Part shown: positions 29,701 to 38,316 of the stretch, piece after piece
Position numbering within the stretch: position 1 is the stretch's first letter
Layout of the letters: each line of letters starts with the position of its first letter
From: Betaproteobacteria bacterium
GTDB lineage: Bacteria > Pseudomonadota > Gammaproteobacteria > Burkholderiales > Rhodocyclaceae
Reading direction: 5' to 3'
DNA: 64,000 nt
NCBI GenBank assembly: GCA_019136545.1
Contig: JAGVUA010000151.1
Span: 1-64,000 of the forward strand
Position numbers and translations under genes: made by a program
The notes under the pieces: model-generated
Seen by the model: only the letters and a program-made list of their open reading frames with translations
Databases searched by the model: none
What the model was told of the DNA's origin: nothing

Positions 29701-30808
29701 CCGCACGGGGGGCGACGCCCAACGTGGCACGGGCTTCCGGAATGCGCCAGTGGGTGCCGTCCCAGCGGACCTGGGCATGCAAGCGGGCGACCGGCAGGCG
29801 GGATAGGTCCCAGGGTCCCGGCCGGTCGTTGCGCAGCTCGGCTTGAATGGCCCAAACGTCCTGAGGCGTGTCGGGGCCCGCCTGCAGGGAGCCGTGCAGC
29901 GAGGTAGCGGGCGCCTGGGGCCAGAAGGCGGCCAGGTCGATGGCTTGCAGACGCACCGCGGCCTGCTGGACGGCTTGCCGTTGCCAGGGATGCAGCACGA
30001 TCTGCGCATGGGCATAGGGCGCCTGCGCGGCGGGCATGGCGGAAGCCAGGGTACGCACATCGGCCTGCGCGGTCAGCTCGGCCTGCAGGCCGGCCAGCGT
30101 ACCGCTTACCGAGATGGCGGCCTCGGCTTGCACGCTTTCGGCGCGGCCGCCGGGAACTTGCACGGGCAAACGGCCCTGCAGCATGACCTGCAGGGCCATG
30201 GGCGCTTGGGCCGCCACGGTGGCGTCGAGGGAGTAGCGGCCCTTCGCCCATCGCACATCACGCAGCGCCAGCTGGTGGGCATGGCCATCGAACTGGTAGT
30301 TGCCTTTGAGATGTTCGATCTCCACGCGCGGAGCGCCCGCCCAGATCAGCCGGCTGACATGAAACGGGGCGTCGATGCGCACCGGCAGCTCGAGGTGCGC
30401 GGGCGGTTGGGCTTCGGCCGCCGTTGCAGTTTGCGGCGTGATCTCGATGCGCGCCGCATCGATGCGCTGCCATTGCAGTTGCTTGTCCAGCAGGGGCGGC
30501 AGCCGCCATTCGAGATGGGCCTCGTGCACCTCCACGGCCAGGGAGGGGCTGCTCCAGCGCAGCCAGCCGATGCGCCCACCCCGCAGCAGGCTACCGTCGA
30601 CGTCGCGGCTTTGCAGCGTCTGCTCAGCGGGCAAAAACCGGGACGCCAGGGCCAGCGCCTGGGCCAGCGAGCCGGGATGGCCCGCCCACCAGCCCGCGGC
30701 GCCGAGCACGCCCACGGCCAGGACGATGCAGGCGACCAGGATGCGCCATCCGCGCCGAAAACGGCTACGGGGTTGCGTGTGCGAAGCGCTTGGCGGAACG
30801 TCGGTCAT
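26789..30808 (-). CDS. tamB: Translocation and assembly module protein TamB
   Basis: A 1339-residue inner-membrane-anchored, periplasm-spanning AsmA-like protein. One N-terminal helix (about 21-43, WRILVACIVLAVGVLGAAGWW) is followed by a long beta-rich region. The C-terminal DUF490 domain has 'GRYRAWGQSLDVESGSIRFRGPYDNPALDILA' and 'EPQLPDAEILAWVVLGR', and the protein ends TLRYD. With TamA it serves outer-membrane protein insertion and, in enterobacteria, phospholipid transport. The ATG overlaps the tamA stop. Codons for Ala, Gln and Arg dominate, and the dispersed repeat is absent across both tam genes. Confidence 0.93.
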   Translation of the reverse strand: MTDVPPSASHTQPRSRFRRGWRILVACIVLAVGVLGAAGWWAGHPGSLAQALALASRFLPAEQTLQSRDVDGSLLRGGRIGWLRWSSPSLAVEVHEAHLEWRLPPLLDKQLQWQRIDAARIEITPQTATAAEAQPPAHLELPVRIDAPFHVSRLIWAGAPRVEIEHLKGNYQFDGHAHQLALRDVRWAKGRYSLDATVAAQAPMALQVMLQGRLPVQVPGGRAESVQAEAAISVSGTLAGLQAELTAQADVRTLASAMPAAQAPYAHAQIVLHPWQRQAVQQAAVRLQAIDLAAFWPQAPATSLHGSLQAGPDTPQDVWAIQAELRNDRPGPWDLSRLPVARLHAQVRWDGTHWRIPEARATLGVAPRAGEVLLQGQYTPGSGALQGRIGLNQLPPEALHQALGASPALSGLIEARTLDLAAAQARVSFDADIRAAPGAAKALAVRSIEARGQWQRAAQGLGRVDLAHVQIDAFELRAEANELRLQLGADPSATEVQGQVAFSAPGSTARFQGRVAADNGQGDMQWTIADARQVQRWLAGLPRADQWLPGALRTATLQGQGQLDVQWRGGWLNVAPRAGRAQPGPSQALSLQARLTVPQAQWYPSSTGLDAGRAGMPPPPINLQGVAVQLAGNAQQAHLTLAGSAATAEHQLTLEAAAEGAWIAPRQWPLQLQNLRARYVDLRKPGQWEAALAAPVALQLSAPATPAGAPLELTAGAGQLRVTGPLPGGPVLSWAPLRYLQAPNTPPRLYSRGELQGLPLAWVDALPTASGETNAGPPLLQRMGLGTDMVLAGEWTIAAADTLSAHAQLRRASGDIRLQDRTGPARAPTTAAGVREAMLDLAVDQEDVQARLVWRSERAGDVDAQVRTRWQRITGAWPADAPLAGVVRARLPDVGVWSALAPPGWRVRGTFDAQAQLSGTRNAPRWAGTLAADDLALRSVIDGVDLRDGRLRATLAGNELRIDELRLQGGQGSKARILGQSGNRTPAPDHGGELVATGRLSWADAPASGGTSSLGLAVQVKAQALQALVRADRQVSVSGQLQATLSGDQLVLRGGLTIDRATIVLPDESRPSLGADVVVVSAAQKRAAAQAAAEPRGTPVHPPDLAITLDLGKDFALQGHGITTRLTGSLDLRSNGTAGAVPSVTGEIQTEQGRYRAWGQSLDVESGSIRFRGPYDNPALDILALRPNIAVRAGVQVGGSALAPRVQLYSEPQLPDAEILAWVVLGRSAAAGGAEAAMLQQAALALLGNKGQNTSARLAQSLGVDEIGMRSAAAGEDASATALTLGKRLSRDLYISYERSLSSAMGVLYIFYDLSRNLTLRGQTGATSAVDVVYTLRYD

Positions 30809-32679
30809 CAGAAGCTGAACCCCATGCGCAGATGCAGGCGCAGCTGTCTGTCATGCATGCCGTAGGCCAAGTCGGCCTGCAAGGGCCCCACCGGGCTGCG
30901 CCAGCGCAGGCCCGCGCCGACACCGACGCGGGGCGTCAGCGTCTCCGGATGGTCGCTGACGGCGCCAGCGTCGATGAAGACGGCGCTTTCCCAGTCGGTG
31001 AACGCCCCCTGGTGGACGATGGGGCGCTGCCATTCGACGCTGCCGACGGCGAGATAACGCCCGCCGTAGAGTTGATTGGAGTCGGTGCGTGCGCCAATGG
31101 AACGATAAGCGTAGCCGCGCACCGTGGTGTCGCCGCCGGTCAGGAACAACAGGTTCAGCGGAATGTCGGCGTTTTCGCGTGCCAGCGCGGCACCCAGCTC
31201 GGCGCGCAATGCCAGGCGTGCGCTGCGAGTCCTGCCGTTGTCGGCTTGCACCTGCCCCGCGGGCACGAAAGACTGCCACCGTAGCAGTGCGCGCCAGAAG
31301 GGGTCGCGCTGCGGGTGCAGCGTCATGCCCGCACCCAACTCCGCGGCCAAGCCCCAGCCGCGCGTCGGCGCGATGTCGCTGTTGAAGTAGCGGCCCGTCC
31401 AGCCGTAGTTCAGGCTCAGCGCCGTCGCGTCGGCCGGCGCGCCCTCGCCTTGAGCGCGGCTGGCGTCGTATTGCAGATAGGTCGTGCGATCGATGTCACG
31501 GCCGGCTTGGGTGCGGCCCGCCGTGAGGCTGGCGCTGTTTACATCCAGGGCGCCGGTTTCCTGGCGCTGCCACTGCGCGGCGCCGGTCCAGCGCCAACCG
31601 TCCTGGTTGGGCAGATCGATCCAGTGGGTGCCGATCAGCTGGGTTTTGCGGTCCAGGGAAAGCTTGCTGAGCGCTCGCCAGCCCAGCGGCGGCATTTGGT
31701 TATGCGTGTGATCCAGCGACAGGCGCGGGCCGCTGTCGGTGGATGCGCCGACGCCGAAAACGAGTTTCTGGCGCGGGGCCTCGCGCACCTGGGCCACCAC
31801 GGGGACGGCTTGAGGATCGCCGCCTTCGGTGTCGAGGCGCAGAAACACGGCGTCGTAGTAACCGCTGGCGACGAGGCGCTGCTGCGCATCGAGCAGTTCC
31901 GCCTCGTCGTAGTCCTCGCCGGTGGGCAGGAGCGCCAAGTGCCGGAGAGCTTCGGGGTTGTAGTGTTCGCTGCCTTCGATGCGCAGCGGACCGAAACGGT
32001 AGGCCGGCCCCGGGGCATAGGTCACGGCGAGCGCAGCGCCGTTGGCGTCGGCGTCGATCTCGGCACGGCTGTACTCGATGCGGGCCGTGGGATAGCGCCG
32101 TGCTTGCAGCGCGCGCAGGCCCTTGTGCTTGGCATCGTCCCAGGCGGCCTGGGTAAAAGTTTCGCCCACGGCCAGGCCCCAGTCGCGCTGCACGCGTCGC
32201 AAGGGCCGCGGCAGGTCGGCGGCCGCAAACAACGCGCCATCGGGAGACGCGAACTGCACATCGGCGCGCGTCACTCGGGTGGGCGGCCCCGGGTCCACCT
32301 CGATCACGAGGGCGTCAGGCCGGGGAGGCACAGCAGTGGCCGCTTGCCAATCGATGCGGACCGTGGGCGAGAAGAAGCCCAGCGTGCCGAGCAACTCGCG
32401 CGCATCGGCGGGCGCGGCGTCGACCAGTCGTTGCAATTCATCGCCATGCAGGTCCGGGAGGGCGCGAAAACGCTGTAGCTCCAGGTGCCGTTCCAGCAAG
32501 GGGCGTACGGTGTCGGGTGCCTGAATCTCGAGGTCAAAGGCTGAAGAGGCCGCGGCGGGCGTCGCTTCGTCTTCCTGCGTATCCGCGGCACGCGGCAGCT
32601 GGCTACAGCCTGATACGAGCAAGACACTGAAAAGCGGTAACGCCGACCGCAAAGCCAGGGTTGGGCGGACGATGCACAT
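30808..32679 (-). CDS. tamA: Omp85-family assembly factor TamA, with lipobox-like signal
   Basis: A 623-residue outer-membrane protein with POTRA domains in the first 270 or so residues (LEIQAPDTVRPLLERHLELQRFR; 'RVTRADVQF') and a C-terminal 16-strand barrel with 'GGDTTVRGYAYRSIGAR' and 'GVGAGLRWRSPVGPLQADLAYG', ending in aromatic SF. The signal sequence ends LLVSGC at residues 20-25, a good lipobox with Cys25 as the acylated residue. Lipidation is not usual for TamA of enterobacteria. Translationally coupled to tamB. Confidence 0.92.
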   Translation of the reverse strand: MCIVRPTLALRSALPLFSVLLVSGCSQLPRAADTQEDEATPAAASSAFDLEIQAPDTVRPLLERHLELQRFRALPDLHGDELQRLVDAAPADARELLGTLGFFSPTVRIDWQAATAVPPRPDALVIEVDPGPPTRVTRADVQFASPDGALFAAADLPRPLRRVQRDWGLAVGETFTQAAWDDAKHKGLRALQARRYPTARIEYSRAEIDADANGAALAVTYAPGPAYRFGPLRIEGSEHYNPEALRHLALLPTGEDYDEAELLDAQQRLVASGYYDAVFLRLDTEGGDPQAVPVVAQVREAPRQKLVFGVGASTDSGPRLSLDHTHNQMPPLGWRALSKLSLDRKTQLIGTHWIDLPNQDGWRWTGAAQWQRQETGALDVNSASLTAGRTQAGRDIDRTTYLQYDASRAQGEGAPADATALSLNYGWTGRYFNSDIAPTRGWGLAAELGAGMTLHPQRDPFWRALLRWQSFVPAGQVQADNGRTRSARLALRAELGAALARENADIPLNLLFLTGGDTTVRGYAYRSIGARTDSNQLYGGRYLAVGSVEWQRPIVHQGAFTDWESAVFIDAGAVSDHPETLTPRVGVGAGLRWRSPVGPLQADLAYGMHDRQLRLHLRMGFSF

Positions 32680-32759
32680 GCCCTATTTTGACAGCAGTCG
32701 CGCTATGCCCACCAAGCTTCGACGCCAATCGAACAACCGAACTCGCGAGCCGGTTTCAC

Positions 32760-33371
32760 TCAGATAGACAGATGGTCGATCATTTTCAGCAATTCCTCGA
32801 CCACCACGACGTCCGCATACTTGAGATCGAGATCGCGCAGATTGGCCTCGTGAGCGGCACGATCGCGATCGCCGCAGGCTTCCCGTGCCACCAGGACCTG
32901 AAAACCGGCCTGCATGGCATCCACGGCCGTCGCCCGCACGCAGCCGCTGGTGGAAAAACCCACGACCACCGCCGTGTCGACGTCGGCGCAGGCCAGTTCC
33001 CAACGCAGGGAGGTGTCGAAGAAAGCGCTGGGCAGCGTCTTGTTGATGATCCGCTCGCCCGGCAGAGGCGACACGCGCGGGTCGATCGAGGACCATGGAC
33101 CGCCGCTGCGCAGATGATTGAGGACCGGCAGTTTGCGCCGAAACACCCTTGCTTCGTTCTCGTGGGCGTAGGTGTTGGTCGTGAATATGATCGGGGCGCC
33201 TTTGCTGCGGAACGCATCCAGCAGCTGTCGAATGGCCGCGATTTCGTCGTTGCAATCCGCGCCGAGCGGCGACGCCGGATCGGTGAAGCCCAGCATGGCG
33301 TCGACGATGATCAGCGCCGGGCGCCGACCCATGCCCAAGGTCTGATTCGGGAGCGTGGTCACGGTCGTCAT
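32760..33371 (-). CDS. Isochorismatase-family cysteine hydrolase (amidohydrolase)
   Basis: A 203-residue cysteine hydrolase. The catalytic triad of the family is visible: Asp in 'ALIIVDAMLGFTDP', Lys in 'RIINKTLPSAFFDT', and Cys in 'VVVGFSTSGCVRATAVDAMQAGF'. The family includes N-carbamoylsarcosine amidase, maleamate amidohydrolase, ureidoacrylate hydrolase and nicotinamidase. The residues after the active Cys (CVRATAVDA) suit carbamoyl or amide substrates. It is the last gene of the sigma-54-driven catabolic operon, and its ATG overlaps the stop of the HMG-CoA-lyase-like gene. The substrate is not known. Confidence 0.85.
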   Translation of the reverse strand: MTTVTTLPNQTLGMGRRPALIIVDAMLGFTDPASPLGADCNDEIAAIRQLLDAFRSKGAPIIFTTNTYAHENEARVFRRKLPVLNHLRSGGPWSSIDPRVSPLPGERIINKTLPSAFFDTSLRWELACADVDTAVVVGFSTSGCVRATAVDAMQAGFQVLVAREACGDRDRAAHEANLRDLDLKYADVVVVEELLKMIDHLSI

Positions 33372-34279
33372 CCAGCCGCGCGGCGTTCCTGCGCCGCGAG
33401 CCAGGCGCTGCTGCGGCCGCCGACCGGGTGGCCGACCAATTCCCCGGCGATGGCCGCCGCGCGGCGCAAGCGACCGACATCGACCCCGGTGTGGTAACCG
33501 CATTGCTCCAGCATCAGCACCAGATCTTCCGTCGCCAGGTTGCCGGCGGCGCCAGGAGCGAACGGACAGCCGCCGAGACCGCCGATGCTGGCATCGAACT
33601 TCCGCACGCCCTGCTCCAGCGCCGCCCAGGCATTGGCGATCGCCATCGCCCGCGTGTCGTGGAAGTGCGCCGACACCGGCGTGCCGCGCCACGCGGCCAT
33701 GCAGCGGCGAAACAACGCGGCTACCGCCGAAGGCGCCGCCGCGCCGATGGTGTCGGCCACCACGATCTCGCCGGCGCCGGCCTCGAGCATCCTCTCCCCC
33801 AGCGCCATGACCCGCTCCGCCGGCGTCGGGCCTTCGAAGGGGCATTCGAAGGCGACGGCCAGATACGCCTTGGTCCTGATGCCCAAGGCTCGCGCGGATT
33901 TCAGGGTTTCCACGCAAACGTCCACCGCCTGGTCCAGGCCGAGATTGATGTTCTTTCGATTCATGGTCTCGGTCGCCGACAGCACCAGCGCCACCTCGCC
34001 GACGCCCGCCGCCGCAGCGCGCTCCAGACCGCGGGCATTCGGCACCAGGGCGCTGTACGCCACCGTCGAACGCGCCGGCAAGCGCGGGAAGAGCACATCG
34101 GCGTCGGCCATTTGCGGCACGGCCTTGGGCGACACGAAACTGGTCGCCTCGATGGAGCGCAAGCCGGCGTCGACCAGCGCATCGATCAATCGCAGCTTGC
34201 CGGCGAGATCCACCGCGACCCGCTGATTCTGCAGGCCGTCGCGTGGCCCCACTTCGTTGACGGCGACAAAGTCAGTCAT
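33368..34279 (-). CDS. Hydroxymethylglutaryl-CoA lyase-like protein
   Basis: A 303-residue TIM-barrel lyase with the family motifs 'VNEVGPRDGLQNQ', 'SFVSPKAVPQMADAD', 'VSAHFHDTRAMAIANAWAALE' and the HMG-CoA lyase signature 'GLGGCPFAPGAAGNLATEDLVLML', including its catalytic Cys. True HMG-CoA lyases make acetyl-CoA and acetoacetate; paralogues cleave related 3-hydroxyacyl-CoAs. Its place behind a CoA-transferase and HyuAB suggests it cuts the CoA thioester formed upstream. The start codon lies inside dispersed-repeat copy 8, and no ribosome site is visible there, so it may depend on coupling with hyuB. Confidence 0.88.
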   Translation of the reverse strand: MTDFVAVNEVGPRDGLQNQRVAVDLAGKLRLIDALVDAGLRSIEATSFVSPKAVPQMADADVLFPRLPARSTVAYSALVPNARGLERAAAAGVGEVALVLSATETMNRKNINLGLDQAVDVCVETLKSARALGIRTKAYLAVAFECPFEGPTPAERVMALGERMLEAGAGEIVVADTIGAAAPSAVAALFRRCMAAWRGTPVSAHFHDTRAMAIANAWAALEQGVRKFDASIGGLGGCPFAPGAAGNLATEDLVLMLEQCGYHTGVDVGRLRRAAAIAGELVGHPVGGRSSAWLAAQERRAAG

Positions 34280-34290
34280 GGCGCTACGCC
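34267..34290 (+). repeat. Dispersed short repeat, copy 8, across a stop/start junction
   Basis: AAAGTCAGTCATGGCG (one core mismatch), variable pair CT, ACGCC intact. It contains both the stop codon of hyuB (34284-34286) and the start codon of the lyase gene (34277-34279). Confidence 0.65.
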
Positions 34291-36152
34291 GCCTCCCGGA
34301 CGAATTCCGGCGATCGCGGCGGCGGCAAATGCGTCTCTGCCAAGCATCGCGCCTTCAAGGCGTCGACGCTGCCCCCGCGATTGAACAGGGTCCGCTCGGG
34401 GCGCGCATCCGTCATGGTCCGGCGCAGCGCTTCGGTAGCCTCGGCATCCACCGAGCGATCCTCCCGGACGACCACGCCATAGCGTCGCGCGCCCACGGGC
34501 GTCACCAGGCCGCACGCGATGTCGCGCGCCACCAGCGCCGGAGAACGCTTGAGCGGATCGCCCCAGCCACCGCCCCCCCAGGTGTTGAAATAGAGGATAT
34601 CGCCGGCGGCGACTTTCACCCTGTCGCATTTCGCCGGCAGCCATGCCTCGCTGCCATCGGCGCGCCGAAGCAGCTTGGACGACCGCGCTCCCGGCAGGCC
34701 GCCGTTGACGCCCCAGGGATAGGTCAGCCAGCGATCGTCGTGGATCGATATCTCCCCGGGCTCGAGAAACTGGTACGCCACCGACACGCCGTTGCCGCCG
34801 CGATGCAGGCCCGGCCCGCCGGAGTCGGCGATGGAGGTGTATTCGACGATCCGCAGGGGAAAGTAGCTCTCGATGTATTCGTTGGGCACGTTGGTGAATG
34901 CCGGCCAGAGCGAATGGCCGTCGGGGCCGTCGCCCACCGGGCGGCCGGGAATGCCGCCGAAGCCGATCTGGAAAAGCTGGAACCATTCGCCCTTGCGGTC
35001 ATATCCGGAATACATGATGTGCGGGCTGTCGGAAAACCCCGCGGCGTTGGCCGCTTCCGGCGCACCTTGCCCGAGCAGGCCGCCCATGATGTCGAAAATG
35101 CGCCCCAGCAGGTGCGTCCGGCACGATAGCGCCGCAGGACGCCGGGGCTTGAGAATCGTCCGTTCGGGAATATACACATCGATCAGATCGTAAAAGCCGT
35201 CGTTGAAAAGAATCTGCGGGTCGAAGAGATTGATGAGGAATGCCCCGAGGAACATCTTGAACATTTCCTCGTTGAGCAGGAAATTGACCGACGACAGGGA
35301 TTGGGGGTCGGTACCGGTGAAGTCGAACCTGGCGATCTCGCCTTCCCGCCAGAGCGAGCAGGCCACCTTGTAGGGCCCCATGCCCATGCCGTCGTCGTCG
35401 ATGAAGTCCTCGAAGTAAGTCTTTTCTTCCCGGATCACCATCTTGATGATGGCGCCCATGGCGCGCCGATTGCGATCCAGCATGTCCTGCATCGCCGAGG
35501 CGACGGTATCGACGCCGAACCGGGCGATCATTTCGTGAAGGCGCCGTTCCGCCAGCCGGCAGGCGGCGACCACCGCGTTGAAGTCGGAGCGGTTCCACTC
35601 CGGCACCCGCGAGTTGCGCACCAGCAGTTCGAGGATTTCCCGATTCAGCTCGCCGGCCCGGAAAATCTTCACCGGCGGGATCTGGATGCCCTCCTCGAAA
35701 ATCTGGCGGGCATCGGTGGGCAGGCTGCCGGGAACCTTGCCGCCGATGTCGGTCATGTGCCCGAACATCGCCGCCCAGCCGACGATGCGCCCATCGTGAA
35801 AGATCGGCATCATCACCAGCCAGTCGTTGAGATGGCTGACGGCGCCGTTGCAGGAATAGGGATCGTTGGTCAGGAAGACGTCGCCCTCCTCGATCGTTCC
35901 GTCATAGCCTTCCTTGAAGCCGTGGATGAACGAGCCGAACTGACCGACGACCATCTTGCCTTCGTGGTTGGCGATCATGGGAAAGGCGTCGTGCTGCTCG
36001 CGTATGCCGGGCGACATCGCCGTTCGGAACAACACGGCATCCATTTCCGCCCGCGCATTGCGCAGCGCGTTTTCGATGATGTCCAGGGTGATCGAGTCGA
36101 CCTGGACACGCTGGAAGGGCCGGGGATGCTTCTCGATGATCTTGGCAGGCAT
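34284..36152 (-). CDS. Hydantoinase B/oxoprolinase family protein (HyuB-like)
   Basis: A 622-residue HyuB-family subunit: 'ALRNARAEMDAVLFRTAMSPGIREQHDAFPMI', 'GDVFLTNDPYSCNGAVSHLNDW', 'FDFTGTDPQSLSSVNFLLNEEMFK', and the C-terminal 'FNTWGGGGWGDPLKRSPALVARDI'. With HyuA it forms ATP-dependent enzymes such as N-methylhydantoinase, 5-oxoprolinase or, with extra subunits, acetone/acetophenone carboxylases. No small carboxylase subunit is present here, which favours a hydrolase acting on a cyclic amide or imide. Start ATG 36152. Confidence 0.88.
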   Translation of the reverse strand: MPAKIIEKHPRPFQRVQVDSITLDIIENALRNARAEMDAVLFRTAMSPGIREQHDAFPMIANHEGKMVVGQFGSFIHGFKEGYDGTIEEGDVFLTNDPYSCNGAVSHLNDWLVMMPIFHDGRIVGWAAMFGHMTDIGGKVPGSLPTDARQIFEEGIQIPPVKIFRAGELNREILELLVRNSRVPEWNRSDFNAVVAACRLAERRLHEMIARFGVDTVASAMQDMLDRNRRAMGAIIKMVIREEKTYFEDFIDDDGMGMGPYKVACSLWREGEIARFDFTGTDPQSLSSVNFLLNEEMFKMFLGAFLINLFDPQILFNDGFYDLIDVYIPERTILKPRRPAALSCRTHLLGRIFDIMGGLLGQGAPEAANAAGFSDSPHIMYSGYDRKGEWFQLFQIGFGGIPGRPVGDGPDGHSLWPAFTNVPNEYIESYFPLRIVEYTSIADSGGPGLHRGGNGVSVAYQFLEPGEISIHDDRWLTYPWGVNGGLPGARSSKLLRRADGSEAWLPAKCDRVKVAAGDILYFNTWGGGGWGDPLKRSPALVARDIACGLVTPVGARRYGVVVREDRSVDAEATEALRRTMTDARPERTLFNRGGSVDALKARCLAETHLPPPRSPEFVREAA

Positions 36153-36191
36153 GGCATTTACTCGCTGTGTCGATGGCGTGGCGCCGGGATT

Positions 36192-38270
36192 TCAGGGAAT
36201 GGGACGGATCAGCAGGTTGCCGACGGCATCGACCTCGCCGCGATGCCCCGGCAGGATGAGCGTCGTGGTATCCATCTGCATGACGACCGCCGGGCCGACC
36301 ACCTGGTTGCCGACGGCCAGCCGCCCGCGATCGAACACTTTGGCCGACCAGTCCCGGCCGTCGACATGGAGCGTGGTCTCGCCCACCTCCGCGGCCCCTG
36401 GATCGTCGCCGCCATGCGGCAAGGATTCGGCGCGCACGGTCGGCTCCGGACCCTGTGCGACGCACCGCAGGTTCACCAGTTCGTGCGGCGCATCCAGGGT
36501 GAAGGTAAACATCTGCGCGTGCTTTTCGTCGAACAATCGCGCGATTTCCTTCAACCCGCCTTCGAGGAACTGCCGGCGATCGACCACCACGGTCAGGTGC
36601 ATGCCCTGGCCCCGGTAGCGGAGATCGATCTGGAAAAGCGTCTCCTGCGCCCTGGCCGGTACGCCGGCGGCCACCAGCGACTTGCCGGCCGTGGTCGCCA
36701 GGGTATCGAGCATGCCGAGAACCTCGGCATCGGAAGTGTCGCCAAGACGGCGGATGAACGTCCGCGACGCCTCATCGCGCAGCCGCGTGGTGGCATCGCC
36801 ATAGGCGCACAACACGCCCGGCGCCGGCGGGATGATGACCGGCCAGGACCCCATCAATCTACCCAGGGCGTTCGCATGAAGCGGTCCGGCGCCGCCAAAC
36901 GCCACCAGCGCGAAATCGCGAGGATCGTAGCCCTGCTCGATCGACACCAGGCGCAGGGCGCCGAACATGTTCTCATTGACGATGTTGACGATGCCCTCGG
37001 CGGCTTCCTCGAGCGGCTTGCCCAAGGCATCGGCGATGGTCTGGACGGCGCGCTCGGCAAGCGACCGGTCGATGCGCATGTCGCCGCCCAGCCGGGAGTC
37101 CGAAGGCAGATAGCCGAGCACCACGTTGGCATCCGTCACGGTCGGCTTGTCGCCGCCCTTGCCGTACGCGGCCGGTCCCGGCGCAGCACCGGCGCTCTGC
37201 GGCCCGACGCGCAGGGCTTTGGTCAACTCCGGCACGTAGGCGATCGAGCCGCCGCCCGCGCCGACGGTGCGCACGTCGATGGACGGCGCGCGCACCGTGA
37301 CGTCGGCGACCCGGGTCTCGCGGCGGGTTTGCGCGATACCGTCCTGGATCAGGGCGACGTCGGTCGAGGTGCCGCCCATGTCGAATGTCAGCAGATTCCG
37401 GAAACCCGACTGTCGGGAAATCCATTGCGCTCCGGTCACGCCGCCGGCAGGACCGCTCATGAGCAGGTTCACCGGATTGCTGCGCGCCGAACTTGCCGTC
37501 GCCAATCCGCCGTCCGACCGCAGCACATGCAATTCGACCCCCGGCATCCTGGCGACGAGTTCCTTGTTCAGCCGCTCGATGTAACGGGACACCACGGGCC
37601 GGATGTAGGAGTTCACCACGGTCGTTTCCGTCCGTTCGTACTCGTACATCTCCGGAATCACTTCCGACGATATCGATACCGGTATGCCGGGTAGGACCTC
37701 GCTGGCGATTTCCCGCACGCGCCGCTCGTGGGCGCCGCTGGCATAAGCATTGATCAACGATACCGTGAGCGCCTCGATACCCTTGTCGCGCAAGCCGGCC
37801 AGCCGGCTTCGCAGGCTCGCCTCGTCGAGACCCTCCACCGGATTGCCGAGCGCATCCATGCGCTCGTCGGCCTCGATGGTCAGGTCGAGCGGCGCCAGCG
37901 GTGGCCGCTTGTTGAAGATGACCCAGCCGCCCAGCCCTCCCGGCACATAGGAGCGGGCGATCTGGAGCACCTGCCGGTAGCCCTTGGTGGTCACCAGGCC
38001 CACCCGGGCGCCGGAGCCGGTCAGCACGGCATTGGTGGCGACGGTCGTGCCATGCATGACGTGGCCGATGCTGGCGGGATCGATGCCGTTTTCGGCGCAA
38101 ACCTTGGTAATGCCGTTGATCACGCCGAGCGACGAGTCTTCCGGCGTCGAGGGCACCTTGGCCGAATAAGTCGCGCCTGTCGACTCGTCGATCAGAAGCA
38201 GATCGGTAAAGGTTCCACCGACGTCCACCCCCAGCCGATAACGGCTTGAACGGCTGTCGTTCATGTTCAT
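36192..38270 (-). CDS. Hydantoinase A/oxoprolinase family protein (HyuA-like)
   Basis: A 692-residue HyuA-family ATPase subunit. Key parts: the N-terminal actin-like motif 'LGVDVGGTFTDLLLID', 'HGTTVATNAVLTGSGARVGLVTTKG', 'LRSDGGLATASSARSNPVNLLMSGPAGGV', 'LTFDMGGTSTDVALI' and 'VALVAFGGAGPLHA' (DFALVAFGG). It phosphorylates the substrate for ring opening or carboxylation by HyuB. An AAGGAGG site precedes tandem ATGs at 38270 and 38264; either could be used. It is the second gene of the operon, 46 bases after the CoA-transferase. Confidence 0.9.
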   Translation of the reverse strand: MNMNDSRSSRYRLGVDVGGTFTDLLLIDESTGATYSAKVPSTPEDSSLGVINGITKVCAENGIDPASIGHVMHGTTVATNAVLTGSGARVGLVTTKGYRQVLQIARSYVPGGLGGWVIFNKRPPLAPLDLTIEADERMDALGNPVEGLDEASLRSRLAGLRDKGIEALTVSLINAYASGAHERRVREIASEVLPGIPVSISSEVIPEMYEYERTETTVVNSYIRPVVSRYIERLNKELVARMPGVELHVLRSDGGLATASSARSNPVNLLMSGPAGGVTGAQWISRQSGFRNLLTFDMGGTSTDVALIQDGIAQTRRETRVADVTVRAPSIDVRTVGAGGGSIAYVPELTKALRVGPQSAGAAPGPAAYGKGGDKPTVTDANVVLGYLPSDSRLGGDMRIDRSLAERAVQTIADALGKPLEEAAEGIVNIVNENMFGALRLVSIEQGYDPRDFALVAFGGAGPLHANALGRLMGSWPVIIPPAPGVLCAYGDATTRLRDEASRTFIRRLGDTSDAEVLGMLDTLATTAGKSLVAAGVPARAQETLFQIDLRYRGQGMHLTVVVDRRQFLEGGLKEIARLFDEKHAQMFTFTLDAPHELVNLRCVAQGPEPTVRAESLPHGGDDPGAAEVGETTLHVDGRDWSAKVFDRGRLAVGNQVVGPAVVMQMDTTTLILPGHRGEVDAVGNLLIRPIP

Positions 38271-38316
38271 GTCCCTCCTTGGCAATGCCGCATTTCCACT
38301 GTCCGATGACGATCGA

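Noticed and set aside
27086..29806. A 906-codon open frame antisense to tamB
   Set aside because: The sense frame is a full TamB with membrane anchor and DUF490 end; the antisense is a Gly/Ala/Arg-rich shadow.
32760..38270. HyuA/HyuB as an acetone or acetophenone carboxylase
   Set aside because: Those enzymes need additional subunits (a small gamma subunit in acetone carboxylase, more in acetophenone carboxylase), none of which is present. The neighbouring amidohydrolase favours a hydantoinase/oxoprolinase-like hydrolase, though carboxylation is not excluded.
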